Assembly (NCBI RefSeq): GCF_029222925.1
Contig: NZ_JARHUI010000005.1
Coordinates: 1-64,000 of the forward strand
Length of the DNA stretch: 64,000 nucleotides
Direction of reading: 5' to 3'
From: Algoriphagus sp. CAU 1675
GTDB lineage: Bacteria > Bacteroidota > Bacteroidia > Cytophagales > Cyclobacteriaceae
Shown here: positions 8,178 through 17,592 of the stretch, in pieces
Layout: each line of letters starts with the position of its first letter
How positions within the stretch are numbered: the first letter of the stretch is position 1
Notes under the pieces: model-generated
The model's input: only the letters and a program-made list of their open reading frames with translations
Told to the model about the DNA's origin: nothing
Databases searched by the model: none
Translations under genes and position numbers: made by a program

Positions 8178-9248
8178 ATGACCTATTCCTACGAAGAACT
8201 CTACCGTTTTACCCATGACATACTGACACAGATCGGATGTTCTGAGGTACATGCCCAAATCGCAACTGAAGTTTTGCTCTCTGCTGACCTTCGTGGAGTT
8301 GACAGTCATGGAGTCGCAAGGCTATCAGGGTATGTTCGCTTGTGGGAAAAAGGAAGAATCAACACCAGCCCGAATATCCGGGTGGTCCATGAAACCCCTA
8401 GTACTGCGGTGGTGGATGGAGATAGCGGATTAGGACTGGTTGTTGCTCCATTTGCAATGAGCGTGGCTATAGAAAAAGCCACGAATGCAGGTACCGGTTG
8501 GGTATCGGTAAAAAACTCCAATCACTATGGAATCGCAGGTTATCATGCGATGATGGCTTTGGAGCACGATATGATCGGAATTTCCCTGACCAATGCAAGC
8601 CCATTGGTATCACCGACTTTTTCAAAGGAACGGCTATTGGGCACCAATCCTATTTCGGTCGCCATTCCCGCCAATAACGAGCCTCCATTTGTTGCTGATA
8701 TGGCTACCACCACTGCGGCCAATGGCAAACTTGAAATCTTGCAACGCAAAGGAATGGACACTCCAAGCGGTTGGGTTCAGGACAAAGACGGAAATCCAAC
8801 CACCTCAGCTAATGGAGTAAAGGACGGAGGAGCCTTGTTACCGCTGGGTGGTGACCGGGAACACGGGTCTCATAAGGGTTATGCATTGGGAGCAATTGTA
8901 GATATATTTTCAGCCGTTCTTTCAGGAGCCAATTATGGCCCTTGGGTCCCTCCTTTTGTGGCATTTCTGGACCCTCTTCCCAACTTGGTAGGAGAAGGAA
9001 TCGGACACTTTTTCGGAGCGATGCGGGTGGATGCATTCCGGCCGGCAGATGAATTCAAATCCCATATGGACAATTGGATCCAAAGATTCCGATCTGCTAC
9101 CCCAACTCCTGGAAATGAAAAGGTATTGATCCCTGGAGACCCTGAAAGGGAACTGGAAGCAATCCGAAGAAACGAGGGAATACCTTTGCTGGAACCTGTC
9201 GTGAAAGATTTGACCGAATTGGGACAACGCTTTGGAGTCAAGTTCTAA
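8178..9248 (+). CDS. Ldh2/YlbC-type malate/L-lactate dehydrogenase family oxidoreductase
   Basis: 356 aa of the PF02615 family, a distinctive NAD(P)-binding fold unrelated to classical lactate dehydrogenase. The family motif VDSHGVARL (His44 catalytic) is near the N-terminus, and VKNSNHYGIAGYHA and LGTNPISVAIP follow. Members reduce or oxidise 2-hydroxy acids such as malate, sulfolactate, ureidoglycolate or diketogulonate; the substrate here is open. It has its own promoter and ends at a bidirectional terminator. Confidence 0.88.
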   Translation: MTYSYEELYRFTHDILTQIGCSEVHAQIATEVLLSADLRGVDSHGVARLSGYVRLWEKGRINTSPNIRVVHETPSTAVVDGDSGLGLVVAPFAMSVAIEKATNAGTGWVSVKNSNHYGIAGYHAMMALEHDMIGISLTNASPLVSPTFSKERLLGTNPISVAIPANNEPPFVADMATTTAANGKLEILQRKGMDTPSGWVQDKDGNPTTSANGVKDGGALLPLGGDREHGSHKGYALGAIVDIFSAVLSGANYGPWVPPFVAFLDPLPNLVGEGIGHFFGAMRVDAFRPADEFKSHMDNWIQRFRSATPTPGNEKVLIPGDPERELEAIRRNEGIPLLEPVVKDLTELGQRFGVKF

Positions 9249-9276
9249 AGTCAAACCCTATCCTTCTCGAAAAAGA

Positions 9277-9310
9277 AAAAACCATTTCACAACGCTGCGA
9301 AATGGTTTTT
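9277..9310. terminator. Bidirectional terminator between convergent genes
   Basis: Perfect 12-bp stem, AAAAACCATTTC (9277-9288) with GAAATGGTTTTT (9299-9310), around a 10-nt loop. A tracts on the left and T tracts on the right let it serve both the plus-strand dehydrogenase and the minus-strand efflux operon ending at 9354. Confidence 0.88.
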
Positions 9311-9353
9311 GATTTAAAGGGTCAATCGTCACTCAGTGTTCATACTGTTTCTT

Positions 9354-10784
9354 TTAATTCCACCCTCCACCAAGGGCTTGGTAGACATGAACTAAGGCAT
9401 TGAGCTGCATCATTTTGGTTTCCACCAATTCCATTTTGGATTCCAATGCATCCCGCTGAGTCAAAAGCACCTCCATATAATCTGCCCTAGCAGATTTGAA
9501 CAGATTATTGGAAATGGATATGGATTCCGTCAAGGCAGCAACTTGCTGGGATTTCAAAGCATAACTCTTGTCCAAATTGTTGATTTTGGACAACTGGTTG
9601 GTTACTTCTATATACCCGTTCAAAATGCTTCTCTCGTAATTATAAACCGCCTGAATCTGCTGGGCACTGGCAGATCTATAATTGGCTTTAATGGCATTTT
9701 TGTTGACTAAAGGAGCGACCAAATCCCCGGCTACGGAATAGATCAACGACTCCGGAGTTGTCAATAAATACCTCGGGTTGAAGGCCTGAAACCCCATACC
9801 TGCAGTCAAGCGGAACTGAGGGTAGAAATTGGCTTTTGCAACCTTGACATCCAGTTTGGCCGCCTCCAAATCCAACTCAGCTTGTCTGATATCAGGTCTG
9901 TTTGCCAATAATTGCGATGGCAAACCTGACTGAATCGCATTTGGGACCAAGTCAGGAAAAGCAGCCGAATTCCTTTGGATGGGCTGTGGGAATCTTCCGA
10001 CCAAGAAATTAATCCTGTTTTCCGTTTCCGTAATCTGCTGCCGTATATCATAAATCAAGCTTTGGTTTTTGGCAACTTCTGCCTCAAAACGCTTCACTGC
10101 CAATTCGGTCACCTTGGCGGCTTGCTTTTGCATTTTCACAATTTCCAAGGCATTTTTCTGGATCTGGATGTTTTGCTCCAAAATGCTGAGCTGATTATCC
10201 AAAGCCATCAGTTCATAATAAGACCCGGCAATTTCAGCCACCAATTGAGTCACCATGAAATTTTTCCCCTCTACTGTAGAAAGGTATTTAAACACGGCAG
10301 ACTTCTTGGCATTTCGGAGTTTCTTCCAAACATCGAGTTCCCAGGATGCAAATGCTCCTACCATCACATCAGATAGAGGTTCGGGAAACTCTTTTCCTTC
10401 TTTGATTTCGTGATTGGCTTCTACCACTCCATCTCGAGTATATCGGCCTACCTTATCAATACCGCCTCCACCTTGAATATTGACAAAAGGCAGGTATTCG
10501 CCTTTTCTCGCCTGGATTTCATTATTGGCAATAGAAATCTCCTGAAGAAGAATATTCAATTCCTGATTGTGGCTCAAGGCAGTATCGATCAGGGCGATCA
10601 AATTGGAATCTGTGAAAACCTCCTTCCAAACCGGAATTTCAGACTGGCCGAATTGTTTCTCTTGATTGTAGGTTTCAGGCACCGAAGTATTTTCGGCTTT
10701 TATAGCAGGTTGGGAGATTTTGCACCCCCAGGCAGTCACCAGGACAAAAGCCACTGCTAAGGATTTTTTGATGATTTTATTCAT
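9354..10784 (-). CDS. RND efflux outer-membrane factor (NodT/OprM family lipoprotein)
   Basis: 476 aa with a lipoprotein signal (SLAVAFVLVTAWGC, Cys at about 21) and two outer-membrane efflux (OEP) repeats. NodT-type features include GGGIDKVGRYTRDG and LPSQLLANRPDIRQAELDLEAAK in the second half. It forms the trimeric outer-membrane channel of the tripartite pump encoded just upstream and overlaps the pump gene by 8 nt (10777-10784). Drug or bile-like substrates are expected from the family but not readable. Confidence 0.93.
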   Translation of the reverse strand: MNKIIKKSLAVAFVLVTAWGCKISQPAIKAENTSVPETYNQEKQFGQSEIPVWKEVFTDSNLIALIDTALSHNQELNILLQEISIANNEIQARKGEYLPFVNIQGGGGIDKVGRYTRDGVVEANHEIKEGKEFPEPLSDVMVGAFASWELDVWKKLRNAKKSAVFKYLSTVEGKNFMVTQLVAEIAGSYYELMALDNQLSILEQNIQIQKNALEIVKMQKQAAKVTELAVKRFEAEVAKNQSLIYDIRQQITETENRINFLVGRFPQPIQRNSAAFPDLVPNAIQSGLPSQLLANRPDIRQAELDLEAAKLDVKVAKANFYPQFRLTAGMGFQAFNPRYLLTTPESLIYSVAGDLVAPLVNKNAIKANYRSASAQQIQAVYNYERSILNGYIEVTNQLSKINNLDKSYALKSQQVAALTESISISNNLFKSARADYMEVLLTQRDALESKMELVETKMMQLNALVHVYQALGGGWN

Positions 10785-13700
10785 GGTTCCCTCCGTTGTT
10801 TGACAGTAACTTTTTCATTTTTTTGAGAAGAGAAGAATTGGATCTACTTTCTACAAATTCCTCACTCAATGGGGTTTCATCCTCATCGCGGATCAGGTGT
10901 TTACCCTCTGCCAGCTTACCGAATATGTAGTACAGGCCAGGGACGATAATCACCCCAAACACGGTTCCGAAGAGCATTCCCCCAAGGGCCGAAGAGCCGA
11001 TGGTGCGGTTTCCAATCGCTCCAGGTCCAGTGGCAATCACCAAAGGCACCAAGCCCGCAATAAATGCGAACGAAGTCATCAAAATCGGACGGAAACGGAC
11101 TTTTGCACCTTCAATCGCTGCATCCAGGATGGTGGCTCCCTGTTGGTGTTTTTGCACCGCAAATTCCACGATCAATACTGCATTTTTACCCAAAAGACCA
11201 ACAAGCATAATCAAACCGATCTGCGCATAAATGTCATTGGCAAGCCCCATCCCCTTTAGGAGCAGGAAAGAACCAAATACACCTGCCGGTAGAGACAGCA
11301 CAACCGCCAATGGGATAATGAAACTCTCATACTGTGCTGCCAATACCAAATACACGAAGATCAACACCACTATGAAGATGTAAAGCGCTTCGTTACCTCG
11401 TCTGGCTTCATCATAGGAAAGCCCTTCCCATGCGATGTCATAGCCGTTAGGCAGGGTCTTTTCTGCTACTTCCTGAATTGCCTTGATTGCATCTCCACTT
11501 GTATAGCCTTTAGCTGGCACTCCTTTGATAGAGGAAGAGGTGTACAGGTTGAACCGAGTGATTTCGTTGGGTCCTTGGGTCTTTTCCATCCTCATAAAAG
11601 AGGAATAAGGCACCATTTCCCCATGCTCACTTTTGATAAAAAGGTTGAGGATATCGCTAGGAAGTTTGCGGTATTCCGGAGCAGACTGAGTATACACCTT
11701 GAAGAAATTACCAAAGCGAATAAATCCTTGCTCATAGGTACTACCGATCAATACGTCTAGGTTTTCCATGGCCTTTCCGATGGAAACACCTTTTTGCATG
11801 GCCAGTTCATTGTCAATTATCAGCTCGTATTGAGGATAATTCGCTGCAAAGAAGGTGAAGAGGCCAGTCAGCTCCGGGCGTTTCCGCAATTCATTCATGA
11901 ATTCGGAATTGATCTGGTCAAACTCCTGGTAATCGGTGGTACTGTTTTTATCCAACAAGCGGAGAGAGAAACCATCCGAAGAACCGTACCCAGGCACTGC
12001 CGGTGGCTCAAAATACTCGATCACCGCTCCCAAGTCCTTGGTTTTTTCTTCCAATTCCTCAATGATTTCATGAACTGAATGATCTCTATCTGACCAATCT
12101 TTCAGGTTGATCAAACAGGTACCGGCATTGGAACCACGTCCTTCCGTGAGGATTTCATAGCCTGCGAGGGAAGAAACCGACTGGATACCTTCCACCTCTT
12201 CCGCAATCTTCTGAAGATCTCTAGAGACTTCATTGGTACGCTCCAAAGTCGATCCGGGAGGAGTTTGGATAATGGCATAGATCATACCCTGGTCCTCATT
12301 AGGAATAAATCCAGAGGGAAGGCTTTTGTCTACTGCAAAAATCCCAAATGCAAAAGCAAGCAAAATCCCCCAAGTCACCACACGGCGGTTTACGATCATT
12401 TTGAGCAAGGTGGTATATCTTCCAGTCAGTTTTTCAAAACGTACATTGAACCAGTCAATAAACTTATCTACCAGTGATTTCTTTCTTTGCTTGCCATGAT
12501 TGTTTTTCAAAATCATAGCGCACAGCACAGGTGTCAAGGTCAAAGCCACCACCCCTGAAAGGACAATGGAACTGGCCATGGTGATGGAAAATTGTCTGTA
12601 AAATACCCCAACCGGCCCGGTCATAAAGGCTACCGGAACAAATACCGCTGTCATGATCAGGGTAATCGCAATGATAGCTCCACTGATCTCACCCAAAACC
12701 TTTTTCACGGCTTTGTATGGAGACAAATGTTCCTCTTCCATCTTGGCATGCACAGCTTCCACCACCACAATGGCATCATCCACTACAATACCGATTGCCA
12801 AAACCAAGGCAAACAAGGTGATCAGGTTGATCGTCAGACCAAATACTTGCATGAAGACAAATGCACCTACCAATGAAACCGGGACTGCAATGGCCGGGAT
12901 CAAAGTAGATCTCCAATCTCCCAAAAACAGGAATACTACCAGAGCTACCAACACAAAGGCTTCCACCAAAGTGTGTAACACCTTGTCAATGGAGGCATTC
13001 ACAAATTTGGAGACGTCGTAATTGATCTCGTAATTCATTCCCGGAGGAAAATCCGCCTCCAGTTCCGTAAGTTTCGCCTTTACATCATCGATTACCTGGC
13101 TAGCATTACTTCCGATATTTTGCTTAAGCACCATGGATGCGGCTGGATAGCCATCCTTGTTGGAATAGATATCGAAAAACTCACTACCCAGCTCGACCTC
13201 AGCAATATCCTTCAGCTTTAGAATCTCCCCTTCTGGATTGGCCTTTACGATGATGTTTTCATACTCTTCTGGCTTGTTGAATCGGCCTTTGTAGGTCAAC
13301 ACGTACTCAAGGGACTGAGCCGTCTTACCGGAGCTTTGTCCCAACCGGCCAGGCCTACCGATTACACTTTGCTCATCAATTGCATTCAATACTTCTTCCG
13401 TGGAAATATTGTAAGCACGCATCCTGTCAGGCTTCAGCCAAACACGCATGGCATATTGCCGGCTACCCAGAATCTGGGCTCTGCCCATACCGCTAATCCT
13501 TTGCAATTCTGGAAGAATGTGGACCTTGGCATAGTTGTACAGGAATTTCTCATCTGCGTTTTTGTCCGTACTGTAGAGGTTGACATACATCAGCATACTC
13601 GGCTGAATCGGGGTAATGATTACCCCTTCACGCTGCACCAGAGGAGGAAGGTTGTTCATCACCTGGTCCACCCTGGTCTTAACGTTCACTACCGCAGCAT

Positions 13701-14001
13701 TGGGATCAGTACCGGGTTCGAAAATGATCTGAATGGTTGCTTCCCCTGCACTGGTTGCATCAGAGATTATGTACTGCATTCCTTGTACCCCGTTGATGGC
13801 GCGCTCCAATGGAATCAAGGTAGATTTGACCAGTACGTCTGCACTGGACCCAGGATAGGCGATGAAAATATTGACCCGAGGAGGGGCGATTTCCGGAAAC
13901 TGGGACACTGGGCGTGTATTGATCGCCAGGATTCCCAAGAAGATGATGGCTAAAGAAATAGCAATAGCCAACACCGGCCGTTGAATAAATTTACTGAACA
14001 T
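10777..14001 (-). CDS. RND multidrug efflux pump inner-membrane subunit (HAE1/AcrB type)
   Basis: 1074 aa, typical of AcrB/MexB homologues, with the 12-TM plan. The proton-relay residues are canonical: Asp408-Asp409 in AIGIVVDDAIVVVEA (TM4) and the Lys of GLLGKNAVLIVEFA (TM10). The N-terminus MFSKFIQRPVLAIAISLAI is characteristic. Middle gene of the adaptor-pump-channel operon, 26 bp from the adaptor and overlapping the channel gene. No local TetR or two-component regulator is present. Confidence 0.95.
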   Translation of the reverse strand: MFSKFIQRPVLAIAISLAIIFLGILAINTRPVSQFPEIAPPRVNIFIAYPGSSADVLVKSTLIPLERAINGVQGMQYIISDATSAGEATIQIIFEPGTDPNAAVVNVKTRVDQVMNNLPPLVQREGVIITPIQPSMLMYVNLYSTDKNADEKFLYNYAKVHILPELQRISGMGRAQILGSRQYAMRVWLKPDRMRAYNISTEEVLNAIDEQSVIGRPGRLGQSSGKTAQSLEYVLTYKGRFNKPEEYENIIVKANPEGEILKLKDIAEVELGSEFFDIYSNKDGYPAASMVLKQNIGSNASQVIDDVKAKLTELEADFPPGMNYEINYDVSKFVNASIDKVLHTLVEAFVLVALVVFLFLGDWRSTLIPAIAVPVSLVGAFVFMQVFGLTINLITLFALVLAIGIVVDDAIVVVEAVHAKMEEEHLSPYKAVKKVLGEISGAIIAITLIMTAVFVPVAFMTGPVGVFYRQFSITMASSIVLSGVVALTLTPVLCAMILKNNHGKQRKKSLVDKFIDWFNVRFEKLTGRYTTLLKMIVNRRVVTWGILLAFAFGIFAVDKSLPSGFIPNEDQGMIYAIIQTPPGSTLERTNEVSRDLQKIAEEVEGIQSVSSLAGYEILTEGRGSNAGTCLINLKDWSDRDHSVHEIIEELEEKTKDLGAVIEYFEPPAVPGYGSSDGFSLRLLDKNSTTDYQEFDQINSEFMNELRKRPELTGLFTFFAANYPQYELIIDNELAMQKGVSIGKAMENLDVLIGSTYEQGFIRFGNFFKVYTQSAPEYRKLPSDILNLFIKSEHGEMVPYSSFMRMEKTQGPNEITRFNLYTSSSIKGVPAKGYTSGDAIKAIQEVAEKTLPNGYDIAWEGLSYDEARRGNEALYIFIVVLIFVYLVLAAQYESFIIPLAVVLSLPAGVFGSFLLLKGMGLANDIYAQIGLIMLVGLLGKNAVLIVEFAVQKHQQGATILDAAIEGAKVRFRPILMTSFAFIAGLVPLVIATGPGAIGNRTIGSSALGGMLFGTVFGVIIVPGLYYIFGKLAEGKHLIRDEDETPLSEEFVESRSNSSLLKKMKKLLSNNGGNHE

Positions 14002-14027
14002 CTTATTAGGTGATTTAGGTCAAAGAT

Positions 14028-15116
14028 TTATTCAGCATGTAGCCGGTTGAGTTCGGAAAGAACTTGGTCCTGGCCAACAAAATCAACATGGATTTTCTGG
14101 TTGTTTTCGACTTTTCTCAAGCCTTCGATCAGGATCTTTTCTTCTGCGGACAATCCATCCTGAACCACATAGAGGTGGGGCATTTCGGCGAGTATTGAGA
14201 TTTCTCTTGAGTGCACGACTCCATCTGGGTCCACCACAAACACGAACTTCTTATCCAGAATCTCAAAAGTTGCTTTTTGAGGTATGATCAAGGCATTTTC
14301 TAGGGGCACCGGCATCATAATATTACCAGTCTCACCATGTCTCAGGATGCTTTTCCCATTAGGAAAAGTAGCTCTGAAAGCAATGTTGCCCGTTTCGTTG
14401 TTGAAGTCGGACTCTATGGCCTCTATCACTCCGGGACTATCGAACTTTTTCGTATTAGCCATTTTGAGCAGCACCTCTGGAAGATCATCCAAGGAGTTTG
14501 AGGAAATAAAATCCAGGTATTCAGTTTCGGGAACGTTGAAATAAACCCACATTTTACTGTTGTCAGAAAGGGTAGTCAACAGCTCCCCTTCATCCAAGAG
14601 GCTTCCCAAACGAACATGGAATCTACCCATGATTCCATCAAATGGAGCTCTGATCTCAGTGAATCCCAAGTGGGCTTCCGCTAAATTCAGTTCAGCCTGG
14701 GCCTTGGCTAGCTTTGCCTGGGCAAGGGCCAATTCATTTTGAGAGACGATATTGCTGTCGGCCAAACTTTTGGTGTTTTGGAATTCAATTTCAGCAAAGC
14801 TCGCTTCAGCCTTCGCTTTTTGCATTTCCGCTTGGTAAATCAAAGGCATGATCCGAAACATCAACTGGCCTTTTTTCACAAACTGCCCTTCGTCCACGTA
14901 TATGTTTTGAAGGTACCCTTTCTCAAGAGCACGAAGCTCAATGTGCTGGATGGAATGTATCTGACTGACGTAGTCTTTGTAAATAACTGTATCCTTGCGA
15001 ATCGGACTGGTGACGAGGAAAGTAGCATCTTCCTCAATTTCTTCATGTTTGGAATCACAGCTTGCATGACCCAATAGGACGAACAGGCCTATAACCATGA
15101 GAATTCTACTTTTCAT
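14028..15116 (-). CDS. RND efflux periplasmic adaptor lipoprotein (AcrA/MexA type)
   Basis: 362 aa. Lipoprotein signal MKSRILMVIGLFVLLGHASC, then barrel-sandwich (lipoyl) halves (ALEKGYLQNIYVDEGQFVKKG and FTEIRAPFDGIMGRFHVRLG), an alpha-hairpin between them (about 105-150, rich in Ala/Glu/Lys) and a C-terminal beta-barrel. It links the pump to the outer-membrane factor. First gene of the efflux operon proper; 161 bp separate it from the small secreted protein upstream on the same strand. Confidence 0.93.
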   Translation of the reverse strand: MKSRILMVIGLFVLLGHASCDSKHEEIEEDATFLVTSPIRKDTVIYKDYVSQIHSIQHIELRALEKGYLQNIYVDEGQFVKKGQLMFRIMPLIYQAEMQKAKAEASFAEIEFQNTKSLADSNIVSQNELALAQAKLAKAQAELNLAEAHLGFTEIRAPFDGIMGRFHVRLGSLLDEGELLTTLSDNSKMWVYFNVPETEYLDFISSNSLDDLPEVLLKMANTKKFDSPGVIEAIESDFNNETGNIAFRATFPNGKSILRHGETGNIMMPVPLENALIIPQKATFEILDKKFVFVVDPDGVVHSREISILAEMPHLYVVQDGLSAEEKILIEGLRKVENNQKIHVDFVGQDQVLSELNRLHAE

Positions 15117-15277
15117 AGGAAAATAATTTTAAATACTTGAGTGATTAGAAATAGATAGCCTAGGAAGGAGAGGAAATAGGAATACCGTCAAATCCTCGGG
15201 ATTAAGGCTAAAAGTCTATCTAGCTTGAAAAGCAAGATTGATTGAGTGGTAGCGCACTACCTGAAAAAGAAAGGGTA

Positions 15278-15682
15278 TTATATCCTAAAAACCTGATTGA
15301 CTAGGTGCAATCGACAGGATGCTATAAGAGAAAAATTCTTACAGAAATGTAAGAATTGATTGGTATAGAAATGATGATCCGCAAGAAGCTGGGATTCAAA
15401 AATAGACTTAAACAGGAAACCAAGTTCTTTGCCATCAAGGGCTCCAACTCTGTCTTCTGTTTCTTCTTCTACCGTTTCAGACTCCCAATCAAAAATCTTT
15501 TTTTCCAGTCCCCCGGAAGTCTGACTAAGAAAATCATGGGAACTATGCGTTTTGAAAGATTCAACTTGGTCAAAAGAATCCGGCCCAATCGCCCCACTCT
15601 GCGCGTAAGCAGAGAACAGTTGACCGTATCCTATACCTAGGATAACGGAAAAGGACAATATGATTCTTACCAAGGTTTTCAC
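15278..15682 (-). CDS. Small secreted protein of unknown function
   Basis: 134 aa, not recognised. It has a signal peptide (MKTLVRIILSFSVILGIGYG, cleavage about residue 27 after SAYA), an acidic middle (WESETVEEETEDR) and a C-terminal segment with two Cys (FLHFCKNFSLIASCRLHL). The start is GTG at 15682; no other start codon precedes the signal sequence. A good promoter (15691-15721) places transcription only a few bases before the GTG. It sits upstream of the RND operon on the same strand and could be cotranscribed with it. Coding status rests on the signal peptide and the promoter. Confidence 0.6.
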   Translation of the reverse strand: MKTLVRIILSFSVILGIGYGQLFSAYAQSGAIGPDSFDQVESFKTHSSHDFLSQTSGGLEKKIFDWESETVEEETEDRVGALDGKELGFLFKSIFESQLLADHHFYTNQFLHFCKNFSLIASCRLHLVNQVFRI

Positions 15683-15690
15683 TTCGGGAG

Positions 15691-15721
15691 CAAAACTATT
15701 AGCCGAACTTATTCACTCCAA
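15691..15721 (-). promoter_or_regulatory. Promoter of the small secreted protein and perhaps the efflux operon
   Basis: Minus strand: TTGG (15721-15718), 19 bp, TAGTTTTG (15698-15691), with a perfect -7. The predicted start point is within about 5 nt of the GTG at 15682, so the message is nearly leaderless. Confidence 0.65.
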
Positions 15722-15863
15722 GTAAAGTTCGATAAATCTCCCATTTATCTAACAATTTTTTAGTTAGTAATATTAACCAAATTCCCCCTCTCATTTTAGG
15801 CTATGGCCAAGCTATCGATTTCTGACTTTCATATACGCCTGCCTTCCTCCCATCCCAAGGCAA

Positions 15864-15894
15864 TTTGCAACTCTCCCCCCTTTTCGTAAATTAT
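15864..15894 (+). promoter_or_regulatory. Promoter of the second Gfo/Idh/MocA gene
   Basis: TTTG (15864-15867), 19 bp, TAAATTAT (15887-15894). Perfect -33 and spacing, two mismatches in the -7. It gives a leader of about 25 nt before the ATG at 15925 and supports that start over the upstream in-frame ATG at 15865, which lies within the promoter. Confidence 0.6.
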
Positions 15895-15924
15895 AAGCAA
15901 CAACACTCTTTAACCCAAAAACCT

Positions 15925-17292
15925 ATGAATCAACTCAATCGACGTGATTTTCTAAAAGGCTCTTCTGCGCTCATGACCCTGGCTAGTTTTGGGCTGCTTG
16001 GAATGGATTTCAAAAATCAGACAGGCCCAATCCGTGTAGCCCTAATCGGTACGGGATGGTATGGAAAATCGGATCTTTTCAGACTCATCCAAGTCGCGGA
16101 TGTAGAGGTGGTTGGCCTTTGTGATCCAGATCGACATATTTTGGAAGCTGCAGGAAAGTTGGTTTCCGAACGCCAAAAATCGGGAAAAATTCCTCCGCTT
16201 TATGAAGATTATAAGGAATTGCTGGCTAAGGAAAAACCTGAGTTTGTACTCATTGGATCTCCTGATCACTGGCATGCCTTGATGGCAATCGATGCCCTGA
16301 AAGCCGGAGCCCATGTGTATCTCCAAAAGCCTATTTCCGTCGATGTAATTGAAGGGGAAGCCATTTTGGCCGCTGCCCGCAAATACGACCGAAAAGTACA
16401 GATCGGCACCCAACGAAAGTCCACTCCTCATCTGATTGATGCAAAAAGAGAAATTATAGACACTGGAAAGCTCGGAAAAATCAGTCATGCCGAGGTCTGC
16501 TGTTACTTCCATATGAGAGCCAATGGCAACCCTCCTGAAGAGGCAGTCCCTGATTTCTTCAATTATGAATTATGGACCGGTCCTGCTCCCCTAAGACCTT
16601 ACGACGGACTTCCTCATATTCGCTGGTGGAGAACTTTTAACGAATATGGCAACGGGATCATGGGAGACATGTGTGTGCACATGCTGGACACTGTACGGTG
16701 GATGCTCAAACTTGGATGGCCTACTCAGATCACCTCCACAGGAGGGATTCTAGTGCAGAAAGAAGGAAAGTCCAATATTGCTGACACACAGACTGCTATT
16801 TTTGAATATCCTGAACTTGATGTGGTGTGGCAACACAGAACTTGGGGAAATGCTCCGGATCCTGAATATCCCTGGGCATTTAAAATTTATGGTGAAAAAG
16901 GAATGCTCGCCGGCAGTACCATGCAGGCCGACTTCATTCCCGTAGACGCAAATGAGGAAAAAATCCATTATGATTGCTTCTTTGAGCGGGAAAAATACCC
17001 CGAAGACTTGACCGAGGAACGCATCGAACTGAATGCTGCTCCAGCCACCCGTCTTCACATGCAGGACTGGTTAAAGGCAATTGATACAGACACGCTTCCC
17101 ATAGCGGATGTGGAGCAGGGCCATATCTCTACAGCTTCCTGTATTCTGGCTAACATTTCCATGGAGCTGGGAGGGAAGCCGCTCAAGTACGATCCAAAAA
17201 CCAGAACCATACCCGGTGATGCGGAGGCTACTGCCAAACTCAGACGACCGTACCGAGCACCTTATATCCATCCAGAACCCGATCAGGTTTAA
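15925..17292 (+). CDS. Tat-exported Gfo/Idh/MocA family oxidoreductase
   Basis: 455 aa from the ATG at 15925, which puts the twin-arginine motif (MNQLNRRDFLKGSSALM) at the extreme N-terminus; an in-frame ATG 60 bp earlier would bury it. Rossmann domain IRVALIGTGWYGKSDLF, then GSPDHWHALMAIDALKAGAHVYLQKPIS, where the usual EKP motif is QKP. The C-terminal domain contains GNGIMGDMCVHMLDTVRWML. Like the enzyme at 1911-3257 it would oxidise or reduce sugars outside the cytoplasm. Monocistronic, ending at a clear terminator. Confidence 0.88.
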   Translation: MNQLNRRDFLKGSSALMTLASFGLLGMDFKNQTGPIRVALIGTGWYGKSDLFRLIQVADVEVVGLCDPDRHILEAAGKLVSERQKSGKIPPLYEDYKELLAKEKPEFVLIGSPDHWHALMAIDALKAGAHVYLQKPISVDVIEGEAILAAARKYDRKVQIGTQRKSTPHLIDAKREIIDTGKLGKISHAEVCCYFHMRANGNPPEEAVPDFFNYELWTGPAPLRPYDGLPHIRWWRTFNEYGNGIMGDMCVHMLDTVRWMLKLGWPTQITSTGGILVQKEGKSNIADTQTAIFEYPELDVVWQHRTWGNAPDPEYPWAFKIYGEKGMLAGSTMQADFIPVDANEEKIHYDCFFEREKYPEDLTEERIELNAAPATRLHMQDWLKAIDTDTLPIADVEQGHISTASCILANISMELGGKPLKYDPKTRTIPGDAEATAKLRRPYRAPYIHPEPDQV

Positions 17293-17316
17293 TTCCAAAA
17301 AACGACTTCCTTACCA

Positions 17317-17349
17317 AAATCCCGGGCAGAATTCATCCGTCCGGGATTT
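17317..17349 (+). terminator. Terminator after the Gfo/Idh/MocA gene
   Basis: AAATCCCGG (17317-17325) pairs with CCGGGATTT (17341-17349) around a 15-nt loop, followed by GTTTTTC. It lies 25 bp after the stop codon. Confidence 0.82.
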
Positions 17350-17540
17350 GTTTTTCATGGGTATATTAAGCAGAGATTAAGTTGTTAATCCATAATTAAA
17401 ACAACCTTAACGCCCTTCTCAAAGCTCTGGGAATCCTTTTACCTAATTTTGAAACGTACAGCAAAACTTTTTAACTCCTTGCATTACATTTTTAGCCCCG
17501 ACTACGGTCGGGGCCACTTTGCAAGAACAGTACTCCATAT
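17350..17540 (+). other. Intergenic stretch with a UACG-tetraloop hairpin
   Basis: There is no gene here. The notable element is GCCCCGAC (17495-17502), loop TACG, GTCGGGGC (17507-17514): an 8-bp GC-rich stem closed by c(UACG)g, one of the exceptionally stable RNA tetraloops. No T tract follows on either strand, so it is not a standard terminator. A -7-like TAATTTTG at 17444-17451 lies upstream without a clear -33 partner. Confidence 0.5.
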
Positions 17541-17543
17541 TCG

Positions 17544-17574
17544 CTTGAGAATTTCATCCCTTCTTGTACCTTAG
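17544..17574 (+). promoter_or_regulatory. Promoter of the fused E1 gene
   Basis: CTTG (17544-17547), 19 bp, TACCTTAG (17567-17574). One mismatch in each element, ideal spacing. The predicted start lies about 13-15 nt before the ATG at 17593. Confidence 0.65.
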
Positions 17575-17592
17575 TTGGGTAAATCCGAATAT

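Noticed and set aside
13336-13953. 205-codon open frame on the plus strand
   Set aside because: It is antisense to the highly conserved N-terminal part of the AcrB-type pump and contains no recognisable motif or promoter; a shadow of that gene's codon bias.
15248-15261. Hairpin GGTAG-CGCA-CTACC between the small secreted protein and the RND adaptor
   Set aside because: Only 5 bp of stem and no T tract on either strand; not enough for a terminator or operator call.
15865-15924. Upstream in-frame start for the second Gfo/Idh/MocA gene
   Set aside because: It overlaps the predicted promoter and would place 20 residues before the Tat motif, which should be N-terminal.
16042-16512. 156-codon open frame on the minus strand
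   Set aside because: Antisense to the Rossmann domain of the Gfo/Idh/MocA gene, without a ribosome site or promoter.
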